64,000 bases of DNA from Spirosoma validum (GCF_014699035.1 NZ_JACXAA010000002.1:1-64000), one strand, 5' to 3'. Shown: positions 18,941-27,900, counted from the first letter of the stretch. Notes: generated by a model not told the origin, from the letters alone. Numbers and translations are program-made.

Positions 18941-19026
18941 TTAGAGCAGAGGGCCTGGGGCTCGGGGCAGTGGGCCAAGAGATGTACTTGTTTACCCGCT
19001 GCTCCGAGCCCCAGGCCCTCTGCTAA
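18941..19026. repeat. Long hairpin between regulator and kinase genes
   Basis: 18946-18965 and 19004-19023 are exact 20-bp reverse complements; the arms extend further with two mismatches. It lies directly after the regulator stop (19027) and before the kinase start (18928). The stem is GC-rich with no U-tract, so it is more likely an mRNA processing or stability element than a terminator; that is inference. Confidence 0.75.
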
Positions 19027-19716
19027 TTACTCCTCTTTTAGGACATACCCCATACCAGGGCGGGTGTGAATCAACTTTGGCTCAAAATCACGGTCTATTT
19101 TTTTTCGCAGGTAGTTGACATAGACTTCCACTACGTTCGTTCCCGGATCGAAATTCAGGTTCCAGACCGTTTCGGCTATGTCCATTTTGGCAAGTACTCG
19201 CCCCCGGTTGCGCATCAGGTATTCCAATAAAGCAAACTCGCGGGCGGTTAAATCAATTGGTACGTTACCTCGCCTGACTTCTTTTGTTGTTACGTTAACG
19301 GTCAGATTAGCGAGTTGCCAGACTTCTTCAGCCAGTGGCCGATCGGTTGTATGAACCGCACGGCGGAAGCAGGTAGCCACCCGCGCGACCAGTTCCCGAA
19401 AATCGAACGGTTTGACCAGATAGTCGTCAGCGCCGAGAGAAAGGCCTTCGACTTTGTCTTCGATCTCGCCTAGGGCTGTAAGCATGATAATCGGTAATTG
19501 CGGCTTTTCTGCCCGAACACTGCGGCAAACTTCAAATCCGCTTAAACCGGGCAGATTGATATCTAGGATCAGCAAATCGACACCCGGTTGTAGCGCCATT
19601 TGCCGTCCATTCAAGCCTTCATACACGACTTCGGTTGCATATCCCTCTTGCTGAAGGCCACGGCTGATATTCTGGGCGATACGTCGGTCATCTTCGATGA
19701 TTAAGATTTTCTTCAT
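19027..19716 (-). CDS. OmpR-family response regulator
   Basis: A 229-aa DNA-binding regulator. The receiver domain (1-120) shows the acidic pair IIEDDRRIA, the phospho-acceptor Asp in LLILDINLPG, the Thr in IIMLTALGE and the Lys in DDYLVKPFDF. A winged-helix domain follows (about 130-229, LTAREFALLEYLMRNRGRVL, ending HTRPGMGYVLKEE). It is transcribed before its kinase. The targets are unknown. Confidence 0.95.
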   Translation of the reverse strand: MKKILIIEDDRRIAQNISRGLQQEGYATEVVYEGLNGRQMALQPGVDLLILDINLPGLSGFEVCRSVRAEKPQLPIIMLTALGEIEDKVEGLSLGADDYLVKPFDFRELVARVATCFRRAVHTTDRPLAEEVWQLANLTVNVTTKEVRRGNVPIDLTAREFALLEYLMRNRGRVLAKMDIAETVWNLNFDPGTNVVEVYVNYLRKKIDRDFEPKLIHTRPGMGYVLKEE

Positions 19717-19869
19717 GTGGTATCGGTTGAGTAAATCCAGAACGTCTTACCGGTGTAATTCATTACGGCTGCCCTGTATGCACGCCTAGTTCGTGGATCG
19801 TGTAAAAGTTACACAATAGTCTGAAAAAGAAGTTTATATAAGTGAGTCAGCGAAAATACATTAGGCTAT

Positions 19870-19956
19870 TTTTTGTCATGCTGACGAAGGAAGCATCTTC
19901 GCTAACAGCATAACAAGCATCACCCGAAGATGCTTCCTTCGTCAGCATGACAAAAA
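19870..19956. repeat. REP-like inverted repeat, 32-bp arms
   Basis: 19870-19901 and 19925-19956 are exact reverse complements around a 23-nt loop. Each arm holds a mini-hairpin, ATGCT (19878-19882) and AGCAT (19892-19896), around GACGAAGGA. This is the same plan as the element at 72-149, with two compensatory base-pair changes. It sits upstream of the two-component system. Confidence 0.8.
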
Positions 19957-20039
19957 CGCCATTGTAAAATACACTAAACTAATCGTGCTTTAGTACTTAT
20001 TAAGTATTAGTTATAGATGAATTTCACTGCGTATAGTAA

Positions 20040-20290
20040 CAAAATAACGCCATCAAAGGCGATAAACTGCTCGACTGGCAGGCTACCAACGTAGCACAGG
20101 TGCTTCAGGGCCGTATTCCGGGCGTCGACGTTGGCGTGAATCTATCGGCCCCAGACTATCAGCCACGTATCCATAGTCGGGAGGGGAGGTTCCATCAATT
20201 CGAGCTTTGATCCGCTCTACGTTGTCGAAGGAATTATTGGAGTAACAAATGCCAGTTTGAATCTGTTATTGCCCATGCCAAAATGCGAAA
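20040..20290 (+). pseudogene. Decayed SusC/TonB-receptor plug fragment
   Basis: From about 20049 one frame reads AIKGDKLLDWQATNVAQVLQ then GRIPGVDVG, the plug-domain motif (T/NxxxALQGRxPGV) of SusC-family receptors. Near 20175 the reading frame must shift by one base, after which the next frame reads SINSSFDPLYVVEGI, equivalent to the plug motif NPLYVVDG. The first frame ends in a TGA at about 20208. No start, barrel or end is left. It is a short relic of a TonB-dependent receptor, not a functional gene. The intact SusC at 55195-58446 shows the same motifs in order. Confidence 0.75.
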
Positions 20291-20355
20291 TTGACAATAA
20301 CCATCCGTTGAATCAGAATGACGAATTTTAAGCAGATTTCGTTACTGGCTAAAAC

Positions 20356-20396
20356 AAAAAACACCCCGCTACGACGATCGTAGCGGGGTGTTTTTT
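20356..20396. terminator. Strong intrinsic terminator of rpmE2
   Basis: A 19-bp stem (20356-20374 with 20378-20396), 3-nt loop, GC-rich core flanked by A6 and T6. It lies 18 bp beyond the leftward L31 gene and would work in both directions. Confidence 0.85.
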
Positions 20397-20413
20397 GTGA
20401 TTGTTAACGAAGC

Positions 20414-20656
20414 TTACTTCGTACCGTAACGCTTGCGGAACTTGTCCACGCGGCCGGCTGTATCGAGCAGTACGTTCTTGCCTGTGTAGAACGGGTGCGA
20501 TTGCGAGCTAACTTCAATCTTAACGAGTGGGTAGGTCTGGCCTTCGAACTCGATGGTGTCTTTGGTCTGAACTGTTGAGCGCGTCAGAAATTTATAGTCG
20601 CTCGACAGGTCGTGAAATACTACGTCGCGGTAGTCTGGGTGAATGCCCTTTTTCAT
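20414..20656 (-). CDS. rpmE2: 50S ribosomal protein L31 type B
   Basis: 80 aa, the size of the type B L31. It begins [19 protein letters not shown] and ends [11 protein letters not shown], with [11 protein letters not shown] in the middle, all characteristic. The zinc-binding Cys residues of type A L31 are absent, which defines the zinc-independent B form. It belongs to the large ribosomal subunit. The gene is monocistronic, with a good promoter at 20709-20739 and a strong terminator. Confidence 0.97.
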   Translation of the reverse strand: MKKGIHPDYRDVVFHDLSSDYKFLTRSTVQTKDTIEFEGQTYPLVKIEVSSQSHPFYTGKNVLLDTAGRVDKFRKRYGTK

Positions 20657-20708
20657 GATTTAATGTCTTTTTCTGGTCATCTTCTCGGTTTCCGACCGAA
20701 AAGGACTA

Positions 20709-20739
20709 CAAAGGTACAGCCTTTTTGGAGATTGACCAA
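20709..20739 (-). promoter_or_regulatory. Bacteroidota promoter of rpmE2
   Basis: On the minus strand TTG (20739-20737), 20 bp, then TACCTTTG (20716-20709). Both elements and the spacing fit the consensus. The leader to the ATG at 20656 is about 45 nt. Confidence 0.65.
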
Positions 20740-21030
20740 CCTTTTTTCGGGTTCTTTTCGGACTCTCCTTGTAAATAAAAAAAACAATGCCGTTGCCTAA
20801 TAATCAGGTAATAAACGCTTGTGTCTGTCTGACTTTATTCCTACTTTTCCAGACCATTCCGTTTCCTCAATGAAGCGGTACCTGGCGAGGTTTTACCCCG
20901 CTCCCGATTAATAAAATCTCTTTTTTTAATTTCTTAGACTACTTCTCCAATGGGGTATTGTTAACCCGCTAAGGCTGACGACTTAACAATTTCATAACCT
21001 GCCTGGTAGAGTTGAATGTTTCAAGGATTG

Positions 21031-21064
21031 GCAAAAAACACCGAACTATTCGGGTTGTTTTTGC
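21031..21064 (+). promoter_or_regulatory. Hairpin in the nrdA leader region
   Basis: GCAAAAAACACCGAA and TTCGGGTTGTTTTTGC pair over about 14 bp with small bulges, ending in a T-rich 3' arm. It lies about 77 bp before nrdA. It may be a terminator of an upstream transcript or an attenuator. No NrdR-box pair and no B12 riboswitch was recognised. The rest of 20740-21141 holds no gene. Confidence 0.4.
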
Positions 21065-21141
21065 GTCAAAATCGACACAACTTTAAGGCTAATTCCATCT
21101 GAATTAATCATTTTTCATATATAATCACCAGCCCAAAACTC

Positions 21142-23622
21142 ATGTACGTAATCAAACGTGATGGCCGCCGGGAGTCTGTCAAATTCGACAAAATCACAGC
21201 TCGAATTGAAAAGCTATGTTATGGCCTCGATCCAGCTTATGTGCAACCCGTAGAGGTCGCCGTTAAAGTCGTCAGTGGTCTATACGACGGGGTTAAAACG
21301 ACCGAACTCGACAATTTAGCGGCTGAAACAGCTGCGTCGATGACCACCAAACATCCGGATTACGCGATTCTGGCGGCCCGGATTGCCATCTCGAACCTGC
21401 ACAAAGAGACAAACAAATCGTTCTCAGGTACGATCAAGAAATTGTATCATTACGAAGATCCGAAAACCGGTGAAAATGCGTCGCTGATTTCGAAAGAGGT
21501 GTATGACGTAGTACGGCAGCATGCAGCTCTGCTGGATTCTACAATTATCTATGATCGGGATTACGGCTATGATTATTTCGGGTATAAAACCCTCGAAAAA
21601 TCGTATTTATTGAAGCTGGATGGACGTATTGCGGAGCGCCCACAACACATGCTGATGCGCGTAGCCGTCGGTATTCACATGGAGGACGTCGATGCGGCTA
21701 TTGAAACCTATAATCTGCTTTCGGAAAAGTGGTTCACCCATGCAACGCCAACGTTATTCAATGCCGGAACGCCGAAGCCACAAATGTCGAGCTGTTTCCT
21801 GCTGACGATGAAAGATGACTCCATCGAAGGCATTTACGATACGTTGAAGCAAACCGCCAAGATTTCGCAGTCGGCGGGTGGTATTGGGCTGAGCATTCAC
21901 AATGTTCGGGCAACGGGAACATATATTAAAGGCACGAACGGTACGTCGAACGGGATTGTGCCGATGCTACGTGTCTTCAACGATACAGCTCGTTACGTTG
22001 ACCAGGGTGGTGGTAAGCGCAAAGGTTCATTTGCTATTTATCTGGAACCCTGGCATGCCGATATCTTTGATTTCCTGGATCTGAAAAAGAACTCCGGTAA
22101 AGAAGAAGGCCGCGCTCGTGATCTATTCTATGCACTCTGGACACCCGATCTGTTCATGAAGCGCGTGGAAGATGACGACGTTTGGTCATTGTTCTGCCCG
22201 CACGAGTGCCCAGGTCTGGCCGATTGCTACGGCGATGAATTTGAAGCGTTGTATACCCGTTATGAGCGTGAAGGCCGCGCCCGCCGGACGATTAAAGCGC
22301 AGGAATTGTGGTTCAAAATTCTGGAATCGCAAACGGAAACCGGTACGCCCTATATGCTGTATAAAGATGCAGCGAACAAGAAGTCGAACCAGAAGAACCT
22401 CGGTACAATCAAGTCGTCGAACCTTTGCACCGAAATCATCGAATACACGGCTCCTGACGAAGTCGCCGTTTGTAACCTTGCGTCGATTGCGTTGCCGAAA
22501 TTCATCACACGTGGTACAGATGGTATTATGCGGTTCGATCACCAGAAGTTGTATGACGTAACGAAAACGGCTACGCGCAACCTCAACAAGATCATCGACA
22601 TCAACTATTACCCAGTTGAAGAAGCCCGTCGGAGCAATATGCGTCACCGGCCAATTGGTCTGGGTGTGCAGGGGTTGGCTGATGCGTTCATCATGCTACG
22701 TATGCCGTTTGAGTCGGACGAAGCGCGTCGTTTGAACGAAGATATTTTCGAGACGATTTACTTTGGTGCCATGACTTCCTCGATGGAGCAGGCTAAAGAA
22801 TCGGGTCCGTATGAAACCTGGAAAGGCTCGCCCATTTCGGAAGGTAAGTTCCAGTTTGATATGTGGGGGGTGAAACCAAAATCAGGTCGCTGGGATTGGG
22901 AAAGCCTGCGGAAGGACGTAGTGGAACACGGCGTTCGGAACTCGTTGCTGCTAGCGCCGATGCCAACGGCATCGACCTCGCAGATTCTAGGCAATAATGA
23001 GTGCTTCGAACCGTACACAAGCAACATCTATACCCGTCGCGTACTATCAGGCGAGTTTGTGGTGGTAAATAAGCACCTGCTTAAAGATCTTGTAAAACTG
23101 GGCTTATGGAATGATACGATGAAGAATAACCTGATTCTGGCTAATGGCTCGATCCAGGCGATTCCGAATATTCCGCAGAACATCAAAGATCTGTACAAAA
23201 CGGTTTGGGAGATTAAGCAAAAGCACATCATCGATATGGCCGCCGACCGTGGCGCGTACATCTGCCAGTCGCAGTCGCTGAACATTCACATTCAGGATTC
23301 GAACTTCGGCAAGCTAACATCGATGCACTTCTACGCGTGGAAAGCAGGCCTGAAAACGGGTATGTACTACCTCCGCACGAAAGCCGCTGCCGATGCCGTG
23401 AAGTTCACTGTGGTACAGCCACAAGCCGAACCCCAGCTGGAACCAGTAATGGCCGAAACGGTAACCGTCGAAAAACCCCTCGACTACGTGCAGTACGCGA
23501 AAGAACACGCACAGAACACAACCCCACAACCCGTACCGATGGTAACGGACCTCGAACAGCAGTATGCTGCCATGACCTGCTCGCTGGACGATCCAGAAGG
23601 TTGTGAGATGTGTGGGAGTTAA
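21142..23622 (+). CDS. nrdA: Ribonucleoside-diphosphate reductase large subunit, class I
   Basis: An 826-aa catalytic subunit that makes deoxyribonucleotides with a separate radical subunit. An N-terminal ATP-cone ([18 protein letters not shown], about 1-90) gives dATP feedback control. The barrel has the redox Cys in PQMSSCFLL, the active-site loop SSNLCTEI (Asn-x-Cys-x-Glu), the second redox Cys in [11 protein letters not shown] and [15 protein letters not shown]. The tail ends [11 protein letters not shown], the Cys pair that accepts electrons from thioredoxin. The length is normal for the eukaryote-like class Ia group. No nrdB is present in the window, although partners are often adjacent. 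The stop codon lies inside a perfect palindrome (23619-23680). Confidence 0.96.
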   Translation: MYVIKRDGRRESVKFDKITARIEKLCYGLDPAYVQPVEVAVKVVSGLYDGVKTTELDNLAAETAASMTTKHPDYAILAARIAISNLHKETNKSFSGTIKKLYHYEDPKTGENASLISKEVYDVVRQHAALLDSTIIYDRDYGYDYFGYKTLEKSYLLKLDGRIAERPQHMLMRVAVGIHMEDVDAAIETYNLLSEKWFTHATPTLFNAGTPKPQMSSCFLLTMKDDSIEGIYDTLKQTAKISQSAGGIGLSIHNVRATGTYIKGTNGTSNGIVPMLRVFNDTARYVDQGGGKRKGSFAIYLEPWHADIFDFLDLKKNSGKEEGRARDLFYALWTPDLFMKRVEDDDVWSLFCPHECPGLADCYGDEFEALYTRYEREGRARRTIKAQELWFKILESQTETGTPYMLYKDAANKKSNQKNLGTIKSSNLCTEIIEYTAPDEVAVCNLASIALPKFITRGTDGIMRFDHQKLYDVTKTATRNLNKIIDINYYPVEEARRSNMRHRPIGLGVQGLADAFIMLRMPFESDEARRLNEDIFETIYFGAMTSSMEQAKESGPYETWKGSPISEGKFQFDMWGVKPKSGRWDWESLRKDVVEHGVRNSLLLAPMPTASTSQILGNNECFEPYTSNIYTRRVLSGEFVVVNKHLLKDLVKLGLWNDTMKNNLILANGSIQAIPNIPQNIKDLYKTVWEIKQKHIIDMAADRGAYICQSQSLNIHIQDSNFGKLTSMHFYAWKAGLKTGMYYLRTKAAADAVKFTVVQPQAEPQLEPVMAETVTVEKPLDYVQYAKEHAQNTTPQPVPMVTDLEQQYAAMTCSLDDPEGCEMCGS

Positions 23623-23680
23623 TATGAATCATAAGTTCGAAGACCGATTAATCGGTCTTCGAACTTATGATTCATATTAA
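23619..23680. repeat. 62-bp perfect palindrome over the nrdA stop
   Basis: 23619-23649 and 23650-23680 are exact reverse complements with no spacer, 31 bp per arm. It covers the nrdA stop codon (23620-23622). It could act as a 3' mRNA hairpin. It also marks the left edge of the AT-rich cassette. Confidence 0.85.
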
Positions 23681-23700
23681 AATAGATAAAATGAGATAAT

Positions 23701-24114
23701 ATGTTGTTTTTAAAATTATTAATTTTCCTATATTCATTAAATACCAATTTAGCGAACAACTCTTTCAATGAATCGTATTTCCGCAAAAAAGCTTACATAA
23801 AGTCTAATTTAGAAGAAACACTACGATATATTTTATATCAGTTCAAAAAATCAATTAACATAGCTAAGATTGACTTAAAAGGAAGTAGGTTAATTATTTA
23901 TGAAAATGATGGTAGTTATTGTGAATACGATTTGAATGTTATAGTGGAAATTAAAAGTGAATACGATTCAGGTAAATACTATCTAAAACTGGAAGTTTAT
24001 TCTAAATCTACTTTTTTAGAGCGCGATGAGGTTAATGTAATTTACTGTTATGATTCTCAAGGCTCAGTGACTTCAAAAAATGTAGAAATTGGAATACCGT
24101 TTAACACTTATTAA
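23701..24114 (+). CDS. AT-rich small protein, unknown
   Basis: 137 aa. The first 20 residues are hydrophobic (MLFLKLLIFLYSLNTNLA) and look like a signal peptide or membrane anchor. The remainder is Lys/Tyr/Asn/Ser-rich with predicted alternating strands (LKGSRLIIYENDGSYCEYDL, VNVIYCYDSQGSV). I do not recognise it. Codon use is far more AT-rich than in neighbours, which suggests acquired DNA. It lies 20 bp after the palindrome. Confidence 0.6.
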   Translation: MLFLKLLIFLYSLNTNLANNSFNESYFRKKAYIKSNLEETLRYILYQFKKSINIAKIDLKGSRLIIYENDGSYCEYDLNVIVEIKSEYDSGKYYLKLEVYSKSTFLERDEVNVIYCYDSQGSVTSKNVEIGIPFNTY

Positions 24115-24200
24115 AACGCGACTTTAACTCGTGATGCGATAAGCTAAAGAAAATTATTAATTCGTAAAAGTTATGCGATACGAAATTTTCTACTCAGAAA

Positions 24201-24500
24201 ATGAACCAAGATAAAGCTTACTATCAAAATCTATTGCGCCACGTAGAATATACACAATTAGAAACTGTTGGAGAGTTACTACAAATAGAGTTGGCAATTT
24301 ACGATATACGGAAGTTCTTACAGGAGATGCGACAAATAGATGAATATGATAATCCAAGATTAGACAACTTAAAGTTAGGGCTCCGACAATTGAGAAAGGA
24401 ACATGAAATCTTGTCTCATGAGATAGGCGACTTGGAATTAGATATTTCTCATGCTAAATTTATGATAGATATTCTAAGTCGAGATAAAGATGACGAGTAA
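24201..24500 (+). CDS. Small coiled-coil protein, unknown
   Basis: 99 aa, almost wholly helical with heptad patterns (LRQLRKEHEILSHEIGDLEL). It has no signal peptide and no known motif. It overlaps the next gene by 11 bp, so the two are probably translated together. It belongs to the AT-rich cassette. A scaffold or toxin/antitoxin-like role cannot be excluded, but nothing in the sequence shows it. Confidence 0.6.
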   Translation: MNQDKAYYQNLLRHVEYTQLETVGELLQIELAIYDIRKFLQEMRQIDEYDNPRLDNLKLGLRQLRKEHEILSHEIGDLELDISHAKFMIDILSRDKDDE

Positions 24501-24681
24501 TAAGCAAGACAGAGTTGAAGAGACTGCACAAAAAGGAGAGGCTACTGTTGCGGATGCATTGGCGAAGGCAGATAGGCTAATGGCGAAGACAGCAACTTTG
24601 CGTCATCAGGTTAGGCAGTTGAAAGACGCGTTGGCCGAAGAAATCGCTATTAAAGAACAGAAAAAGCACACTTCTTTATAG
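24490..24681 (+). CDS. Small helical protein, unknown, overlapping upstream gene
   Basis: 63 aa, hydrophilic and helical (VADALAKADRLMAKTATLRHQ, residues about 20-40, and a Lys-rich end). The ATG at 24490 lies inside the end of the preceding gene, in another frame. This pairing is typical of coupled partners. No family is recognised. Confidence 0.5.
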   Translation: MTSNKQDRVEETAQKGEATVADALAKADRLMAKTATLRHQVRQLKDALAEEIAIKEQKKHTSL

Positions 24682-24693
24682 AAAGGAATAAGA

Positions 24694-24744
24694 AAACACA
24701 ACGACCTGTAGCTACATTGTCAAGAGCTACAGGTCGTTGTGTTT
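24694..24744. terminator. 20-bp-stem hairpin, cassette end
   Basis: 24694-24713 and 24725-24744 are exact reverse complements, loop 11 nt. It closes the three-gene AT-rich cassette and also lies downstream of a short leftward reading frame. Only short T-runs flank it. Confidence 0.75.
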
Positions 24745-24755
24745 AATAATTGTAC

Positions 24756-24941
24756 CTATTTTTGATTGAAGAAATCTGTAAGAATGGACTTTCGCTTAGA
24801 TCGTACTTCTATTTCATTCAGGAACACATGAGGAAACAGAACGTTATTATACATGTAATCAGCCGAAAACGATGGTTGATCGGTTACTTGCTGCCGCGCA
24901 TTTAAATAGTGTTGCCTATAATTACGACCTAAATAACCCAC
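24756..24941 (-). CDS. Short reading frame, doubtful
   Basis: 61 codons downstream of the dioxygenase-like gene, same strand, 61 bp gap, ending against the hairpin. The product (MGYLGRNYRQHYLNARQQ, then a Phe-rich part) has no recognised family. It could be the relic of a longer gene. Support is only the open frame and position. Confidence 0.25.
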   Translation of the reverse strand: MGYLGRNYRQHYLNARQQVTDQPSFSADYMYNNVLFPHVFLNEIEVRSKRKSILTDFFNQK

Positions 24942-25002
24942 CTAAATTGGACCGTATAGCCTTTTTTGCCCGTCGACACTCTATTTAAAATGGTTAACAT
25001 TT

Positions 25003-25800
25003 TCAATGATAACTTTCAATGAACGTATTGGCTAACTCCAGTTTACTCTGTCTACGGGAGAATTCGCGCCATTGGAGGCCTTTGGGTAAACGGCGGTCGG
25101 TTAGCTCTAGATGAATTACGCGTCGGTTGGTGTTACTGGTGCTTTTGCCGGAAGCATGCACCAGCAACGGACGCATGACTAAAATACTACCCCTTGGGAC
25201 CGTACAGACAATAGCTGACTGTTTGTCTAAATCTTGCATCGCAGCATCTGATAGGATGCCTAACCGATGAGAGCCGGGAACAACCTTCAGGGCTCCGTTT
25301 GTTTCGTCGCAGTCATCCAGATGAATACGTACCGTATAGAGGTAATTCAAGTAATAGCGCGACGGCTGAACCGACCATTGACCATGCCGTTGGTTCCAGT
25401 TGATCCAGCGAGCTACCTATTCTCGGTGATCTACTGAAATCTGCAAATCCTGATGATAGGGTACGACCCAGTTCGATTGGGCGGACTTATCAAAATAAAT
25501 ACCCTTGACACAATCAGTACCGTAGTCAATCAACGTATTGAGTAACTTGTTAAAATATGCTTGCCAGAGGAGCGGGGACAAGGTTGGTACTTCTTGCAAC
25601 AGGTTACGAATAGCGAACAGATCATTAGTGCGTCGAAAGCTGGCATTCGTGGCTGACGCATGTTCAATTGCATGAGCGAACAGTTGAAGAATGTCATTAT
25701 CGAAAACATTAGTCAATATGGTGAAGCCATTTTCGGCTAATTCTATTCTGGCTTGTTCAAGCTTTTGTTGGTGAACGTTCATGAAGCGAAAGTAGACCAT
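25003..25800 (-). pseudogene. Phytanoyl-CoA dioxygenase-like gene with in-frame TAG
   Basis: Two segments in one frame, 25800-25417 (127 aa; a second ATG at 25782 is possible) and 25416-25003. Together they form a PhyH-family Fe(II)/2-oxoglutarate oxygenase of about 265 codons. The first has the Fe-binding HxD in VVPYHQDLQ. The second has TVRIHLDDCDETNGAL, VVPGSHRLG and the distal His and Arg in LLVHASGKST. Catalytic residues are all kept; only the TAG at 25417-25419 breaks it. After the stop the frame continues with VARWINWNQRH with no indel. Recent nonsense mutation or sequence error are both possible. Confidence 0.75.
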
Positions 25801-25935
25801 TTTACTCGTTTCCTTAAACGCATCTGATTAGAAAAATCGACTGAGCTGGCCTGTGTGGTTTGTTGCATCTAGCTTTTGTACTTTTGATAATAACTGATAT
25901 TACTAGCGGAGGTATAGTTATCCCACTTAATCCAT

Positions 25936-26541
25936 ATGCGCTTTTTATTCCTTCTGCTTACGCACCTGCTCACTACGACCACTTTTGCCCAGATGCCCTT
26001 TGCTGAACAGCTTGCTCAACACAGGGAGAAATACAAAAAGGATTTGTTGAAATCCGTGGGAGGGCCGATTCAGGCAGAGGAAGATTTGGCTTATGTGAAA
26101 TTTTATGCGCCGGATTCTACGTATCGCATAACAGCTACGGTAGAACTGACGCCTAAAGCCGAGCCGTTTGAAATGCCAACATATAATGGGAAAACGAGAA
26201 CGCACGTATCATACGCAATTCTGTCGTTCGTGCTCAAGGGTAAGAAACAGCGGTTAACGCTCTATCGAAATCTCAACGTCATTCGGATGCCTGAATACCG
26301 CGATTATCTGTTTCTTCCGTTCAAAGATGCTACGTCAGCAAAAGAAACCTACGGCGGAGGGCGTTACATGGACCTTCGCACGGGCGATGTTAAAGATGGA
26401 CACGTAGCGCTGGATTTCAATAAAGCCTACAACCCATACTGCGCGTATCAGGAAGGTTATCCTTGCCCGATTCCGCCTAAAAATAACATACTGTCTATAG
26501 CTGTTGAAGCAGGTGAGAAAGCGTATGGGAAAGAGCATTAA
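25936..26541 (+). CDS. DUF1684 family secreted protein
   Basis: 201 aa with a signal peptide (MRFLFLLLTHLLTTTTFA, then QMPF). The conserved core of DUF1684 is present: YGGGRYMDLRTGD, LDFNKAYNPYCAY and CPIPPKNNILSI, ending in the VEAGEKAYG motif. The function of this family is not established. A TACTTTTG element at 25879-25886 may be its promoter. A 17-bp palindrome follows at 26588-26604. Confidence 0.92.
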   Translation: MRFLFLLLTHLLTTTTFAQMPFAEQLAQHREKYKKDLLKSVGGPIQAEEDLAYVKFYAPDSTYRITATVELTPKAEPFEMPTYNGKTRTHVSYAILSFVLKGKKQRLTLYRNLNVIRMPEYRDYLFLPFKDATSAKETYGGGRYMDLRTGDVKDGHVALDFNKAYNPYCAYQEGYPCPIPPKNNILSIAVEAGEKAYGKEH

Positions 26542-26587
26542 ACAACTACGCAAGTTTAGTTTATATCTTTAACGGCTTAGTGCGATA

Positions 26588-26604
26588 TGACTCCAGCGGG
26601 GTCA
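26588..26604. repeat. TGACCCC-N3-GGGGTCA type palindrome (copy 1)
   Basis: Reads TGACTCC-AGC-GGGGTCA: 7-bp arms with one G-T pair. Two more copies lie at 44807-44823 and 44857-44873. It lies between convergent genes (DUF1684 and MFS). Confidence 0.6.
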
Positions 26605-26619
26605 AACGAGGTCAGGTAG

Positions 26620-27900
26620 TTAAGCTGTGAACGTTTGGGGTGTTGGTTCGTTAACGGGGGCAGGCTTCCTAACGGCAATCAGGGTGATAATAGCGGAAAG
26701 GAATAGCGAACCCGCCATAAAAATATAAGAAGCGCCAAATCCACCGGTCGTTCCGTTTAAGTAGCCGACGATGTATGAGCCAATAAAGGAACCCAACGCG
26801 CCAAAACTATTAATTAGCGCCATCGCTCCACCAGCTACGTTCCTGGGAAGTAAGTCCGGTATAATGGCAAAGAATGGACCGTAGGGTGCGTACATAGCAC
26901 CACCCGCGATGATGAGCAGAACAAAGGATAGCCAGAACTGATTTACGCCAACCAGGTAGGAAGCATAGAAGGCGATAGCGCCAATCAATAGAAAAGGCCA
27001 GACAAACGCTTTTCTGTTCAGGGTTTTATCCGAAAAATACGAAGCACTTAGCATTCCGATGATGGCCAGTACGTAGGGCACTGAAGACAGCCATCCCGTT
27101 TTGACGATCGTCATATTCGGAGCCGCATTTAGAATCGACGGGAGCCACATGACAAATCCGTAGACGCCGATACTCCACAAGGCGTATTGTAGACTGAGCA
27201 GAATAACAATCCTCGATTTAAACGCTTCGGCGTAGTTCTTGACGGGTTTGATGCCCTGCTGCTCTTTCTGCAATTCGGCATCCAATGCTTCCTTTTCGGG
27301 TTCAGTTAGCCACGTAGCCTCTTTAGGATTATCATCGACCAGTCGCCACCAAAAGAAAGCCCAGATAATAGCGGGTAGCCCTTCAATAATAAACATCCAG
27401 CGCCAACCGACCGCTTTAATCAAATAACCCGACAGAATAGACATCCAGAGTATCGTGGCCGGATTACCCAGAATCAAAAATGTATTAGCCTGTGAACGTT
27501 CGGCCTTTGTAAACCACCGGCTCAGAAAGAGCAGCATCGACGGCATCACGGCACTTTCTACTACGCCGAGCATAAATCGGATGACAATCAGCAGCGTTAT
27601 GTTGCTGATGATACCAGTCGCCATCGCTAGCCCACCCCACAGAATCAACGACCAGAATATTAGCTTCTTCGCGCTTTTTTTCTCGGCATAGATCGCACCT
27701 GGAACCTGAAAGAAAAAGTACCCCAGAAAAAATAATGAGCCCAGCAAAGAAGACATGGCGGGCGTAATATGCAAATCGGTTGCCATGCCACTAGCGGCTC
27801 CGAATCCGAAATTTGCCCTGTCTAAATAAGCCAGACTGTACGTAATGAAAGCGATCGGCAGTAGTCGATACCAACGCGATTTTGCAATTGTTTGGTCCAT
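26620..27900 (-). CDS. MFS transporter, ACS family
   Basis: 426 aa, about 12 membrane helices. The start MDQTIAKSRWYRLLPIAF and the motif SLAYLDRANFGFGAA place it in the anion:cation symporter branch (sugar acids, tartrate, phthalate). ERSQANTFLILGNPATI and FMLGVVESAVMPSMLLFLS are also typical. The substrate is unknown, and no catabolic genes are next to it. It is less than 30% similar by eye to the first MFS at 208-1461. Confidence 0.9.
   Translation of the reverse strand: MDQTIAKSRWYRLLPIAFITYSLAYLDRANFGFGAASGMATDLHITPAMSSLLGSLFFLGYFFFQVPGAIYAEKKSAKKLIFWSLILWGGLAMATGIISNITLLIVIRFMLGVVESAVMPSMLLFLSRWFTKAERSQANTFLILGNPATILWMSILSGYLIKAVGWRWMFIIEGLPAIIWAFFWWRLVDDNPKEATWLTEPEKEALDAELQKEQQGIKPVKNYAEAFKSRIVILLSLQYALWSIGVYGFVMWLPSILNAAPNMTIVKTGWLSSVPYVLAIIGMLSASYFSDKTLNRKAFVWPFLLIGAIAFYASYLVGVNQFWLSFVLLIIAGGAMYAPYGPFFAIIPDLLPRNVAGGAMALINSFGALGSFIGSYIVGYLNGTTGGFGASYIFMAGSLFLSAIITLIAVRKPAPVNEPTPQTFTA

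Noticed and set aside
20740..21141. B12 riboswitch or NrdR boxes before nrdA
   Set aside because: No conserved B12-box sequence and no paired NrdR 16-mers were seen.
22186..22647. 153-codon frame antisense to nrdA
   Set aside because: It covers the conserved catalytic region of nrdA on the other strand and shows no independent support.
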